Shown here piece by piece: positions 24,701 to 33,154 of a stretch of 64,000 bases of DNA. Source of the stretch: Rugalucina vietnamica (Eukaryota > Mollusca > Bivalvia > Lucinida > Lucinidae); assembly GCA_964017185.1 (NCBI GenBank), contig OZ024870.1, positions 57,538,312-57,602,311 of the forward strand, written 5' to 3'. The number at the start of each line of letters is the position of its first letter. Within the stretch, counting starts at the first letter, position 1. The translations under genes were made by a program, and so were the position numbers. Under the pieces are notes generated by a model. That model was given only the letters and a program-made list of their open reading frames with translations, did no database searches and was not told the DNA's origin.

Positions 24701-25075
24701 TTTCCAAACAGGTCTGACGCAAACCGAGCTGTACAAGCACGGAAGATTGCTAGAGCCTGTAAATTTTGCATTTAGAAAGTAGAGGAATTTTACCATCTGT
24801 GTAGTGAAAACAAAGGTGCTGATCAGCTTCGCAGTTACTGCGAAGCTGATCTGGGCCTTTATTTTTGCACATGCAGATTGTTTGTTTTCCCATACAGCAG
24901 CTCATATTTCTTTCCATGTTACTGGTGAACCACAAAGATCCCAAATTGCCTACTAAGTTAATGTTTCCAATCATTTCAGGCAATGAAGAAGAATGCTGGT
25001 TTCCGTGTGTGGATTCTATTTTTCCTCCTAGTGCTGACATTTTCTCTGCTATTCTTAGACTGGTATAGTGGATAA
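8001..25075 (+). CDS. STX18: Syntaxin-18, 11 coding exons
   Basis: Qa-SNARE of the endoplasmic reticulum, known in other animals to act in Golgi-to-ER retrograde fusion with the NRZ tether complex. Coding exons: 8001-8153, 9872-9939, 10616-10731, 11887-11964, 12940-13006, 17147-17277, 18045-18130, 19239-19297, 20489-20558, 22359-22439, 24980-25075. All introns are GT-AG, all phases agree, and the sum is 1005 nt (334 aa; human protein 335 aa). Residues 1-51 carry the conserved N-terminus, and 52-74 the signature [16 protein letters not shown]. Residues 161-233 are an acidic, variable linker. The SNARE motif spans about 234-303 with the central-layer Gln in SLQEVF. The C-terminal anchor is [19 protein letters not shown] (313-331), with three residues after it. 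Identification comes from recalled human STX18 sequence and is very secure. The exon 1 transcription start is not resolved. Confidence 0.96.
8180..8800. other. STX18 intron 1, unassigned part
   Basis: No feature recognised apart from intron sequence between exon 1 and the LINE fragment at 8802. Confidence 0.4.
8802..9010 (-). mobile_element. LINE C-terminal fragment in intron 1
   Basis: A short antisense frame reads [20 protein letters not shown] then [12 protein letters not shown]. This is the C-terminal tail of a CR1/Jockey-type LINE protein. No catalytic domain is present. Confidence 0.75.
9098..9593 (+). mobile_element. M1 element copy, interrupted
   Basis: M1 family: inverted ends GAGCCGCCTCRTGRGAAAAC, an internal GC-rich hairpin near one end, and a normal length of about 235 bp. 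This copy is split by the 257-bp element at 9143-9399. AAAT lies at both outer ends. Confidence 0.85.
9143..9399. mobile_element. Small TIR element inserted in M1
   Basis: Ends CAGGGCTTTTTC and, inverted, CAGGGCCTTTTCC, with AACAC duplicated at 9138-9142 and 9400-9404. The interior is built from recurring ATTGGGAAAA-like units. No coding capacity. Confidence 0.75.
9614..9846 (-). mobile_element. M1 copy, reverse, in STX18 intron 1
   Basis: Complete reverse-orientation copy with the hairpin TTCGCAG / CTGCAAA. It ends 26 bp before the exon 2 acceptor junction. Confidence 0.8.
9872..9939 (+). CDS. STX18: STX18 coding exon 2
   Basis: Acceptor ATTATTTCAG, donor GTAAAA. Encodes [20 protein letters not shown] plus AG, the most conserved block of the N-terminal half. 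Phase 0 in, phase 2 out. Confidence 0.96.
10175..10275 (+). mobile_element. SINE-A fragment
   Basis: GCTGGTACATG and GTTGGTGACTAATGTTCACC match, in the opposite orientation, the body of the tRNA-derived SINE at 15125-15325. The tRNA-like head is missing. Confidence 0.55.
10286..10510 (+). mobile_element. M4 element copy
   Basis: Shares with 18555-18775 a hairpin region (GCAAACAGAATAGCCC ... CATCTGGG.CTATTCTGTT) followed by AAAGTGGACTCACCCAAATG. About 220 bp, non-coding. Confidence 0.7.
10616..10731 (+). CDS. STX18: STX18 coding exon 3
   Basis: Acceptor CATTTTTAG, donor GTAAAC. Encodes [20 protein letters not shown], equivalent to the human RMTDTERDQIDQDAQ block. Phase 2 in, phase 1 out. Confidence 0.96.
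10738..11020 (+). mobile_element. M3 foldback element in STX18 intron 3
   Basis: Ends ACGAAAACATGTCCATG and inverted CATGGGCGTGTTTTCG. A large central palindrome is built from CATAGATTGTGGGTAC, CGTTAGAACCG and their complements. It begins 6 bp after the exon 3 donor GT. Confidence 0.8.
11185..11520 (+). mobile_element. SINE-B copy
   Basis: Shares with 43150-43415 the string of blocks GAGCCTGC, TATAAGCC, GGCTTAGTTGG, CTAAT.TTGGGTAAAA, AATGGAGGCAACGTC and ACATGACCAT. Ends in GGGACATAAAGC, a common mollusc SINE tail type (from memory). Confidence 0.6.
11582..11817 (-). mobile_element. M1 copy, reverse, STX18 intron 3
   Basis: Full copy with the TGTGCAG / CTGCACA stem variant. Confidence 0.8.
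11887..11964 (+). CDS. STX18: STX18 coding exon 4
   Basis: Acceptor TCATTTTAG, donor GTAAAT. Encodes [20 protein letters not shown] then HTYLK, part of the N-terminal helical domain. Phase 1 in and out. Confidence 0.95.
12406..12693 (+). mobile_element. M3 copy, STX18 intron 4
   Basis: Diverged copy of the 10738-11020 element. The central palindrome is partly lost. It abuts a second, oppositely oriented copy. Confidence 0.7.
12693..12917 (-). mobile_element. M3 copy next to exon 5 acceptor
   Basis: Begins ACGAAAACACATCCATG and ends CATGTTTTCCTGATG, with a strong palindrome around ATTCTAACAAGTACC. Its edge lies 23 bp before exon 5, so the branch-point region may derive from the element. Confidence 0.75.
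12940..13006 (+). CDS. STX18: STX18 coding exon 5
   Basis: Acceptor ATAATGTTTCAG, donor GTGAGT. Encodes [20 protein letters not shown], close to the human KLYSEQRAIRVKRVVDKK. Only 23 bp separate the acceptor from the end of a foldback element. Confidence 0.96.
13024..13260 (+). mobile_element. M1 copy, STX18 intron 5
   Basis: Diverged forward copy with the TGTGCAG / CTGCACA stem variant and end GACGACTC. It starts 17 bp after the exon 5 donor. Confidence 0.75.
13300..14880. other. STX18 intron 5, unassigned part
   Basis: No gene seen. A 28-bp string starting ATGGGGCGAAACGAACTTGC (14225-14252) recurs exactly at 16544-16571. Confidence 0.4.
14885..14985 (+). repeat. Polypyrimidine (TTTC)n-rich tract
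   Basis: About 100 bp of T with interspersed C. Downstream, GGTCGAACCGGGTGG on the reverse strand resembles a tRNA B box, so this may be the A-rich tail of a decayed SINE on the - strand. Confidence 0.6.
15125..15325 (-). mobile_element. SINE-A, tRNA-derived
   Basis: On the - strand a tRNA-like head, GCCGCGGTGGTGTAATGGAT ... GGTTCGAAACCCGGC, supplies RNA polymerase III A and B boxes. A body with GTTGGTGACAAATGTTCACC follows. It is a SINE rather than a tRNA gene because the body continues without a 3' acceptor stem. Confidence 0.75.
15600..15720 (+). repeat. Simple repeats: C-rich, then (GA)n and (GGA)n
   Basis: C-rich tract 15601-15636, (GA)n about 15664-15700, then GGA units to 15720. Polymorphic by nature. 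Confidence 0.9.
17147..17277 (+). CDS. STX18: STX18 coding exon 6
   Basis: Acceptor ATCCACTGCAG, donor GTGAGT. Encodes a low-conservation linker ([20 protein letters not shown] onward). It is supported by splice sites, an open frame and phase agreement (2 in, 1 out) more than by similarity. Confidence 0.85.
17301..17534 (+). mobile_element. M1 copy, STX18 intron 6
   Basis: Forward copy. Stem GCTTCGCGG / CTGCGAAGC contains one G-T wobble, intermediate between two other stem versions. Confidence 0.85.
17852..17955 (+). pseudogene. Decayed duplicate of STX18 exon 7
   Basis: Starts after an AG acceptor with CCAGTCCATCCAGAGTGC, as exon 7 does, and ends with GATGATGAAATTACTGCTGA, also as exon 7 does. 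In between, a 28-bp unit (17871-17898) is tandemly repeated (17899-17926), shifting the frame into a stop. Removing one unit would leave an open frame matching exon 7 with a few substitutions. The downstream GT donor of exon 7 is not preserved. Confidence 0.85.
18045..18130 (+). CDS. STX18: STX18 coding exon 7
   Basis: Acceptor TATGTTTACAG, donor GTGAGT. Encodes [20 protein letters not shown] then ITAEEAQM, the acidic lead-in to the SNARE motif. Phase 1 in, phase 0 out. A decayed copy lies 190 bp upstream. Confidence 0.92.
18555..18775 (+). mobile_element. M4 element copy, STX18 intron 7
   Basis: The better-preserved of two copies. TATAGCCCCAGATG pairs with CATCTGGGGCTATTC around a GACGCCGC / GCGGCATC stem. 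Confidence 0.75.
18843..19075 (+). mobile_element. M1 copy with ACTGT target duplication
   Basis: Complete forward copy, stem GCTTCGCGG / CCGCGAAGC. ACTGT is present at 18838-18842 and 19076-19080, the clearest target duplication for the family. Confidence 0.88.
19239..19297 (+). CDS. STX18: STX18 coding exon 8
   Basis: Acceptor AATTTTCAG, donor GTACAT. Encodes [19 protein letters not shown], the start of the SNARE coil. Phase 0 in, phase 2 out. Confidence 0.96.
19845..19941. mobile_element. M6 short TIR element rich in TGACGTC
   Basis: Near-perfect inverted ends CCCAGCAGGCACATGACGTC and GACGTCATGTGCACGCTGGG. The 97-bp interior consists of ACGTC-type repeats. Confidence 0.8.
20050..20269 (-). 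mobile_element. M1 copy, reverse, STX18 intron 8
   Basis: Stem GCTGTGCAG / CTGCACAGC, perfectly paired. Confidence 0.8.
20489..20558 (+). CDS. STX18: STX18 coding exon 9
   Basis: A long T tract and CAG acceptor, donor GTAAGA. Encodes [20 protein letters not shown] then LEQ, which holds the central SNARE layer glutamine. Phase 2 in, phase 0 out. Confidence 0.96.
20790..20838 (+). mobile_element. LINE or SINE 3' tail
   Basis: AAATAAATATTGTCTTGTCTTG: AATAAA followed by a short tandem tail, the usual 3' mark of CR1-like elements. The body upstream is not recognisable. Confidence 0.4.
20868..20970 (+). mobile_element. M1 fragment, STX18 intron 9
   Basis: Only the first ~100 bp (CCAATAATCTGGGTTTCCGA ... 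CTTGAAATTTTGGG) remain. The hairpin half is absent. Confidence 0.6.
21230..21367. mobile_element. M5 foldback element
   Basis: Arms of about 44 bp, starting TGAAATTCAGATTTTAGC and closing with the complement GCTAAAATCTGAATTTCA. They have about one mismatch and a ~50-bp loop. Confidence 0.85.
21376..22328. mobile_element. TTAA-flanked non-autonomous DNA element
   Basis: Inverted ends GGACGTTTGCTGC and GGATGTTCGCTGC, flanked by TTAA at 21372-21375 and 22329-22332. A TTAA duplication is known for piggyBac and Kolobok superfamilies. The 953-bp interior has no long frame. The right end lies 30 bp before STX18 exon 10. Confidence 0.75.
22359..22439 (+). CDS. STX18: STX18 coding exon 10
   Basis: Acceptor CTGTTGACTAG, donor GTAATT. 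Encodes [20 protein letters not shown] then ANEEIRE, the C-terminal half of the SNARE coil. Phase 0 in and out. Confidence 0.96.
22526..24212 (+). mobile_element. H1 Helitron-like element, STX18 intron 10
   Basis: H1 family. The 5' end has a terminal hairpin (AGCTCACCTGAGCC / GGCTCACAGGTGAGCT type), then a CCGTC-rich tract, then ~590-bp direct repeats containing GATGACCTTGACCTATTTTA. The 3' end has subterminal CAGGTGAGCG, the palindrome AGGACCAATGGTCCT, and terminal CTCTGGTT. This copy is complete, about 1.7 kb. No protein coded. Confidence 0.85.
24310..24490 (+). mobile_element. Diverged SINE-C
   Basis: AGAGGTCCTGGATTAAAAC, CAAGACACAT and CATGACTGAAAAGTTGTTGAA align block by block with the SINE at 51318-51525. 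The pol III boxes are decayed. Confidence 0.5.
24670..24903 (+). mobile_element. M1 copy, STX18 intron 10
   Basis: Complete forward copy, stem GCTTCGCAG / CTGCGAAGC, ATAT at both edges. Confidence 0.85.
24980..25075 (+). CDS. STX18: STX18 coding exon 11 (membrane anchor)
   Basis: Acceptor TCATTTCAG. Encodes [20 protein letters not shown] through [11 protein letters not shown] and TAA, nearly the human tail-anchor. Confidence 0.97.
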   Translation, partial: AMKKNAGFRVWILFFLLVLTFSLLFLDWYSG

Positions 25076-25121
25076 CACTTGATAAGAATGTTATAGTTGA
25101 AATAGTTATTTATAATATAAA

Positions 25122-25262
25122 CCGCCTCGTGGGAAAACCAACAGTGTGGTTTCTGAACAGGTCTAGCACAAACTGGCATGTGTTTCATTCACAGATGCAG
25201 GCTAGAAGCTTGAAAGTTTGGATTTAGAAAGTAGAGTAATTGTACTACACTTGTTGTAGCCA
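25122..25262 (+). mobile_element. M1 5' part, downstream of STX18
   Basis: First ~140 bp of M1. The hairpin half is missing here, and a hairpin half without a 5' part occurs at 31680-31793. Confidence 0.7.
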
Positions 25263-26190
25263 TAGCGAATCTGTAGATGATCCGGATCAAAATAAATTAC
25301 AACAGAATTTTACAAAAATATAAAACAACATTTTTTAAAACGAAATTGGCCATTTGACTCTTGATTCAAGTTTGTTTCATTTCATCGGTCAATGATCGTG
25401 GATAATGACGTCAACATCTTGTTCACGTCAATGGTTCCCGGCTGATATACAGAAACATGATGGAAAAAGCTTTCTTTTACACACGGCGGTTCGCCGAATT
25501 TTCCGAAAATGAAAGGTACCATGTAAGTTATCTTTCGATATTGGTTGCTAATATTTTACCCAAATGAATTATTTTCTGTCATTTTGACGAAGTTTCCGTC
25601 CTAAAATTGAATATTACGACATATTTAATTAGAAACTTTGAAATGGTATCATTGTAGTTACTCTGAATCACGTTTAACCGCATACTGTCATTTTATGCTC
25701 TCAAAGGACTTGGATTGTTTGATGTTTGTAACTAAAGGTATATTTTTGCATTCTAGGTGTTTATATTATAAAATTAAGTGTAAACAATGAAATAATCTGC
25801 ATTTTTAACAAGCATCATATACTATTAGGATGTTATTCAGATCAACCATGGAAAATCGTGTGTTCGGTGGGGTGGGGTTTAGCAAACATGACGCCGAAAA
25901 AGGCACATGTTTTGGTTCTGAGAATATTTCATGAGGTTCACTGTATGACTACTTGCAAAGAATTTGAAGAATAAACCCATCGGTGGTGATATAAAGTCCA
26001 TGATTCGGATTACCTCCAACTGATTCACTTTGACTTCAATTATGCATATACTTTCACGCTCCAGTGGTCACAGTCGCATGCTTGCTCAAAAATGAAAAGT
26101 ATTACAGATGATGAGGAACTAAATTGGCTTCAGGATAATACTAAGTTTATTATACTGAAATCATTCATATGCGCATGTGCAGCAGTTTTT
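25263..26190. other. STX18 3' flank, unassigned
   Basis: Holds the candidate poly(A) signal. No other feature identified. Confidence 0.4.
25291..25296 (+). terminator. Candidate polyadenylation signal for STX18
   Basis: AATAAA about 215 bp downstream of the STX18 stop codon. It lies just beyond an M1 element fragment. Confidence 0.45.
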
Positions 26191-26611
26191 AGCTCACCTG
26201 AGCCGAAGGCTCACAAGGTGAGCTTATAGGATGGCCATGATCCGTCGTCTGTCCGTCCGTCGTCCATCGTCCACAATTTCAAAGATCTTCTTCTCTGAAA
26301 CGGCTTGGCCGATCTAGTTGAAATTTTATACGGAGCCTCCTTGGGTAGTGGCATTTCAAGTTTGATCGCGAAATCCAGGTCACATGACCAAGATGGCCGC
26401 CACGCCCATAAATGGTAAAAACCCTTCAAAAATCTTCTTCTCCAGAACCGGTGGGTCGATTTCCACGAAACTTGGTATGTAGCATCGGGGACTTCAGCCT
26501 ATCATAGTTTGATAAAATGATGACCCTTGGATGACCTTGACCTATTTTACGGCAAGGTCAAATTTGGAAACATAGGCTTTTACATGGGAAAAAGTGAAAA
26601 CTATGGATTTT

Positions 26612-29600
26612 TAGCTCACCTGAGCCGAAGGCTCACAAGGTGAGCTTATAGGATGGCCATGATCCGGCGTCCGTCCGTCCTCCGTCCATCGTCTGTCCTT
26701 CGTCCACAATTTCAAAGATCTTCTTTTTTGAAACCACTTGGCCGATCTAGTTGAAATTTATGTGGAGCCTCCTTGGTAAGTGGCATTTCAAGTTTGATCG
26801 CGAAATCCAGGTCACATGACCAAGATGGCCGCCACGCCCATATATGGTAAAAACCCTTCAAAAATCTTCTTCTCCAGAACCGGTGGGCTGATTTCCACGA
26901 AACTTGGTATGTAGCATTGGGGACTTCAGCCCATCATAGTTTGATAAAATGATGACCCTTGGATGACCTTGACCTATTTAACGGCAAGGTCAAATTTGGA
27001 AACCTAGGCTTTTACATGGGAAAAAGTGAAAACTATGGATTTTTTGAAAGCTGTTGCAGCCTGAGGCCTGAAAAGTGGTAGATGCAAACAACTAATGGAG
27101 TAGATGAAGGTATGTGATTAATATAGGTCAAGGTCATCTCTTGACCTTGGCCAGTCTGTTGTCCATACACACTTTTCAAAGATCTTCTTCTCTGAAACTG
27201 CTTGGCCAATCAAAGTGAAATTTTATGTGGAGCATCCATGGGTAGGGGAGACGAAAGTTTGGTCCCGAAATCCAAGTCACATGACCAAGATGGCCGCCAC
27301 GCCCATATATGGTAAAAACCACTCAAAAATCTTCTCCTCCAGAACTGGTGGTCCGATTTTCACGAAACTTGGTATGTAGCATCGGGGACCTCAGCCCATC
27401 ATAGTTTGATAAAATGATGACCCTATGATGACCTTGACCTATTTTACGGCAAGGTCAAATTTGGAAACATACACTGAAGAGCTTTAAAAACGCAAAAAAA
27501 GAAAATTGGTAATTTTTTGCACCAAGGATATTTTAAGTCTTCCGTAACAGGTGAAAGGGATCAGTAACTGTACTCTGCTTCCATTTTTACACGAAACCGG
27601 CATTTGTAAAGTCACTGACCACCCACAGGAATAAAAAGCCATTTTATACTTTTTGCCATGTGACGTCACGTTGAATTAATGAAGAAAAACATTTGACCAT
27701 TTCACACGGAGCTTGTAGTAATCCATATCTAAAAACACTTTAGTTTTCATTTTGTTTTATTTTTGACAATTCTACGGGTGTTTGAAAATGAATTATCCAG
27801 CACAATTGAATTTTTACTAACTTTATGACGTATATGTGACGCCACGTGACGTCATAATTACCATTTTTCATCTATACGGCACTGCAGCAGTCCCTCCCAG
27901 GCTATTGGGACAGTGAAAGGTTGACACCGGTCTGATCAACCGACTTTTTCACGTCAAGGCACTAATGTCTCTAGAGATTTGACGTAAAAACGCTATATTA
28001 CGTGGATTACGTCGACAATGACACATCAGATAAGCTAGCATTATTGTCATGCAATCAAGGCAATTGGCAAAACCTGTGCTTTTAATGAAATAGCAATGCT
28101 CTTTGTGCCAAGGAACAAATTGTAGTAGTGCTCAATATCTTTTGCAGTTTTGGATTTTAGGGGTATAGCTATAGCAAGGACTGTAACTCTCACATTTCTC
28201 ATTATTTTGATACGAAATTCACAGCATAGTTTTCAAACATATCAATGTTTATGTGTGTCAAATTTCATAAAAATCGAACTACTAGAAATATGAAAATACA
28301 ATTGAATTACAACTTTTGCGTTTTTAAAGCTTTTCAGTGTAGGCTTTTACATGGGAAAAAGTGAAAAATATGGATTTTTTGAAAACTATTGCAGCCTGAG
28401 GCCTGAAAAGTGGTAGATGCAAACAACTAATGGAGTAGATGAAGGTATGTGATTAATATAGGTCAAGGTCATCTCTTGACCTTGGCCAGTCTGTTGTCCA
28501 TACACACTTTTCAAAGATATTCTTCTCTGAAACTGCGCGGCCAATCAAAGTGAAATTTAATGTGGCGCATCCATGGGTAGGGGAGACGAAAGTTTGATCG
28601 CGAAATCCAGGTCACATGACCAAGATGGCCGCCACGCCCATATATGGTATAAACCTTTCAAAAATCTTCTTCTCCAGAACTGGCTGGCCGATTTCCACGA
28701 AACTTGGTATGTAGCATTGAGGACCTCAGCCCGTCGTAATTTGATAAAATGATGACCCGTTGATGACCTTGACCTATTTTACGGCAAGGTCAAATTTGGA
28801 AACATAGGCTTTTACATAGGAAAAAGTGAAAACTATGGATTTTTTGAAAACTATTGCAGCCTGAGGCCTGAAAAGTGGTAGATGCAAACAACTAATGGAG
28901 TAGATGAAGGTATGTGATTAATATAGGTCAAGGTCATCTCTTGACCTTGGCCAGTCTGTTGTCCATACACAGTTATTAAAGATCTTCATCTCTGAAACTG
29001 CGCGGCCAATCAAAGTGAAATTTTATGTGGAGCATCCATGGGTAGGGGAGACGAAAGTTTGATCGTGAAATCCAGGTCACATGACCAAGATGGCCGCCAC
29101 GCCCATATATGGTTAAAACCACTCAAAAATCTTCTTCTCCAGAACCGGTGGGCCTATTTCCACGAAACTTTGTATGTAGCATCGGGGACCTCAGCCCATC
29201 ATAGTTTGATAAAATGATGGCCCTTGGATGACCTTGACCTATTTTACGGCAAGGTCAAATTGGAAACATAGGCTTTTACATAGGAAGAAGTGAAAACTAT
29301 GGATTTTTTGAAAACTATTGCAGCCTGAGGCCTGAAAAGTGGTAGATGCAAACAACTAATGGAGTAGATGAAGGTATGTGATTAATATAGGTCAAGGTCA
29401 TCTCTTGACCTTGGCCAGTCTGTTGTCCATACACAGTTTTCAAAGATCTTCTTCTCTGAAACTGCCTGGCAAATCAAAAAGAAGAGAAATTTTATGTGGA
29501 GCATCCATGGGTAGGGGAGACGAAAGTTTGATCACGAAATCCAGGTCACATGACCAAGATGGCCGCCACGCCCATATATGGTAAAAACCTTTCAAAAATC

Positions 29601-30090
29601 TTCTTCTCCAGAACCGGCAGGCCGATTTTCATGAAACTTGGTATGTAGCATTTGGGACTCCAGCCCATCATAGTTTGTTGAAATGATGACCCTATGATGA
29701 CCTTGACCTATTTTACGGCAAGGTCAATTTTGGAAACATAGGCTTTCACATGGGAAAAGGCGAAAACAAATTGTTGCAGCCTGAGACCTGAAAGTTGCTA
29801 GATGCAGACAACTAATGGAGTCAATGACGGTAAGTAATTATTGAAGGCCAAGGTCATGTCCTGACCTTGGCCCAAGGTCATTTAAATATCAAAATTAAAA
29901 TTATGGTTTTCTCAGAAATCACTGGGTTTGGAAACTATTGCAGCCTGAGACCTGAAACTTTGCAGATGCAGACAACTTATGAAGTCAATAAAGGTGTGTG
30001 AGTATTCAAGGTCAAGGTCATTTTATTATGACTTAATACTCCAAGATCAGGCTTCAGGTGAGAGTTCTCAGGACCAATGGTCCTCTGGTT
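26612..30090 (+). mobile_element. H1 copy nested inside H1
   Basis: Begins TAGCTCACCTGAGCC directly after the T run and ends CTCTGGTT directly before TTGAAAAC. No target duplication beyond T residues. It contains several ~460-590-bp internal repeat units and carries its own insert at 27472-28339. Confidence 0.85.
27472..28339. mobile_element. TA-flanked Tc1/mariner-type non-autonomous element
   Basis: Inverted ends CACTGAAGAGCTTTAAAA and CACTGAAAAGCTTTAAAA, with TA at 27470-27471 and 28340-28341. It interrupts the H1 string AAACATAGGCTTTTACATGG, so the empty site is known. The 868-bp interior has no transposase frame. TA duplication fits the Tc1/mariner superfamily. Confidence 0.88.
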
Positions 30091-31679
30091 TTGAAAACTA
30101 TTGCAGCCTGAGGCCTGAAAAGTGGTAGATGCAAACAACTAATGGAGTAGATGAAGGTATGTGATTAATTTAGGTCAAGGTCATCTCTTGACCTTGGCCA
30201 GTCTGTCGTTCATTCACACTTTTCAAAGATCATCTTCTCTGAAACTGCTGGTCCAATCAAAGTGAAATTTTATATGGAGCATCCATGGGTAGGGGAGACG
30301 AAAGTTTGATCGAGAAATCCAGGTCACATGACCAATATGGCCGCCACGCCCATATATGGTAAAAACCACTCAAAAATCTTCTTCTCCAGAACCGGCAGGC
30401 CGATTTTCATGAAACTTGGTATGTAGCATTTGGGACTCCAGCCCATCATAGTTTGATAAAATGATGACCCTAGGATGACCTTGACCTAATTAGGGCAAGG
30501 TCAATTTTGGAAACATAGGCTTTTACATGGGAAAAAGTGAAAACTATGGATTTTTTGAAAACCATTGCAGCCTGATGCCTGAAAAGTGGAAGATGCAAAC
30601 AACTAATGGATTGGATGAAGGTATGTGATTAATGTAGGTCAAGGTCATCTCTTGACCTTGGCCAGTCTGTCGTCCATACACACTTTTCAAAGATCTTCTT
30701 CTCTGAAACTGCGCGGCCAATCAAAGTGAAAGTTTATTTGGAGCATCCATGGGTAGGGGAGACGAAAGTTTGATCGCGAAATCCAGGTCACATGACCAAG
30801 ATGGCCGCCACGCCCATATAAAAACCACTCAAAAATCTTCTTCTCCAGAACCGGCTAGCCGATTTCCACGAAACTTGGTATGTAGCATTGAGGATCTCAG
30901 CCCATCATAGTTTGATAAAATGATGACCCTTGGATGACCTTGACCGATTTTACGGCAAGGTCATCTCTTGACCTTGGCCAGTCTGTTGTCCATACACAGT
31001 TTTCAAAGATCTTCTTCTCTGAAACTGCGAGGCCAATCAAAGTGAAATTTTATGTGGAGCATCCATGGGTAGGGGAGACGAAAGTTTGATCGCGAAATCC
31101 AGGTCACATGACCAAGATGGCCGCCACGTCCATATATGGTAAAAACCACTCAAAAATTTTCTTCTCCAGAACCGGCAGGCCAATTTTCGCAAAACTTGGT
31201 ATGTAGCATTTGGGACTCCAGCCCATCATAGTTTGATCAAATGATGACTACAGGATGACATTGACCTATTTTACGGCAAGGTCAATTTTGGAAACATGGG
31301 AAAAGGCGAAAACAATGGATAGTTTGGAAACTGTTGCAGTCTGAGACCTGGAAGTTGCTAGATGCAGACAACCAATGGAGTCAATGAAGGTAAGTAATTA
31401 ATGAAGGCCAAGGTCATTTCTTGACCTTGACCCAAAGTCATTTAAATATCAAAATTAAAATTATGGTTTTCTCATAAATCACTGGGTTTGGAAACTATTG
31501 CAGCCCGAGACCTGAAACTTTGCAGATGCAGACAACTTATGAATTCAATAAAGGTGTGTGAGTATTCAAGGTCAAGTTCATTTCATGATGACTTAATACT
31601 CCAGGATCAGGCTTCAGGTGAGTGTTCTCAGGACCAATGGTCCTCTGGTTATGAACTTGATCCGGAATGGGTAGAATAA

Positions 31680-31793
31680 TTGTAACTGTGTAGCGAAAAC
31701 AAAGGCGCTGATCAGCTTCGCAGTTACTGCAAAGCTGATCTGCTTCTTTGTGTTTGCCTATGCTAATTGTTGGTTTTCTCATGAGGCAGCGCA
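31680..31793 (+). mobile_element. M1 hairpin half
   Basis: The 3' half of M1 with stem GCTTCGCAG / CTGCAAAGC, directly after the outer H1 copy. Confidence 0.65.
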
Positions 31794-32225
31794 TATTGTT
31801 TTTAATTGTGTAATTAATTCTTGTATGTATTTTGTTGGTACATATACTAAGCTGTTGCATACTGACAATTGTAATAATACTACAATTTGGTTTAGAGCAG
31901 GGTAGTGCTCAATTTGATCATTGTCCGTTCTTTGTGTTAAAACGTTAAGTGTTATAGCTATCTTCATGCAGACAGTGAAAACCCAGAGAGCCAAGTTTTT
32001 TGTGCATCAGCTTCTTTAAAGTGCAATATGCTTGTTGAAAAATCAAGAAAGAAAATAATAATGTGTACTTGTTGTTATTTCTGATAAATTGCAAGACCAT
32101 CCTGTGCCATTTAGGATTTTAAGTAATGAATTTACTGTACACGAAAATAAAAGAGTGAGGGATTGTCAGCCACTATGGATAAAAATTACACATCTGTAAG
32201 GGGTACTACATCATTTGAGCATTGA
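31794..32225. other. Unassigned intergenic sequence
   Basis: Nothing recognised on either strand. Confidence 0.4.
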
Positions 32226-32227
32226 CA

Positions 32228-32432
32228 TGAGAGAACCAGTCTTCGGGGGGACCGACAAGGTCTGACACAAGTTTGCTCATGCAGCCACAGGAGAAGGCTA
32301 CAAATTTAAGAAGAAAAGGGATTGTACCATCCATTTACTCAAAACAAAGGCTCTGATCAGGTGTGCAGTTATTGCAAATATGCGTTTTGATTTCGCATAT
32401 GGAAAAATTCAGTTTTCTTCTGACAGGGTGCA
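32228..32432 (+). mobile_element. Diverged M1 copy
   Basis: GAGAACCAGTC, GACAAGGTCTGACACAAG and CAAAGGCTCTGATCAGGTGT align with M1. Both hairpin arms are damaged. Confidence 0.55.
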
Positions 32433-33056
32433 TTTGTACATTTCAAACATATCTATTTCTTTATGCTTGAGTATCATGTAACAACAAAGGCAGTGAGGAC
32501 ATTGCTGATGATTATTTTTTAGCTCAGCTGAGCCGAAGGCTCACAAGGTGAGCTAATAGGATGACCATGATCCGGCGTCCGTCCGTCCGTCGTCGTCCAC
32601 AATTTCAAAGATCTTCTCTGAAACTGCTTGGCCAATCTAGTTGAAATTTTATGTGGAGCCTCCTTGGATAGTGGCATTGAAATTTTGATCGTGATATCTT
32701 GGTCACATGACCAAGATGGCCGCAACGCCCATATATGGTAAAAACCCTTCAAAAATCTTCTTCTCCAGAACCTGTGGGCCGATTTCCACTAAACTTGGTA
32801 TGAAGCATCGGGGACTCCAGCCCATCGCGAAATCCAGGTCACATGAGCAAGATGGCCGCCATGCCCATATACGGTAAAAACCACTCAAAAATCTTCTTCT
32901 CCAGAACCGGCAGGCCGATTTTCATCACATTTGGGACTCCAGCCCATCATAGTTGGATCATATGATGAGCCTAGGATGACCTTGACCTATTTTACGGCAA
33001 TTTCAATTTTGGAAACATATGCATTTACATGGGAAAAAGTGAAAACTATGGATTTT

Positions 33057-33123
33057 TATCGCACCTGCTTATAGCAGAGTGCGATATAGGAGTCCAAATT
33101 TCCGTCCGTCCGTCCGTCCGTCC

Positions 33124-33154
<31 letters not shown>

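Larger units (their letters stand above)
26191..31650 (+). mobile_element. H1 outer copy (26191-26611 and 30091-31650)
   Basis: Starts with the H1 hairpin at 26191 and runs to CTATGGATTTTT at 26612, where a second H1 copy begins. The outer copy resumes at TTGAAAACTATTGCAGCCTG (30091) and ends with AGGACCAATGGTCCTCTGGT T at 31650. The T tract that received the insert is the same internal site that is intact (GGATTTTTTGAAA) in other repeat units. Confidence 0.85.
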
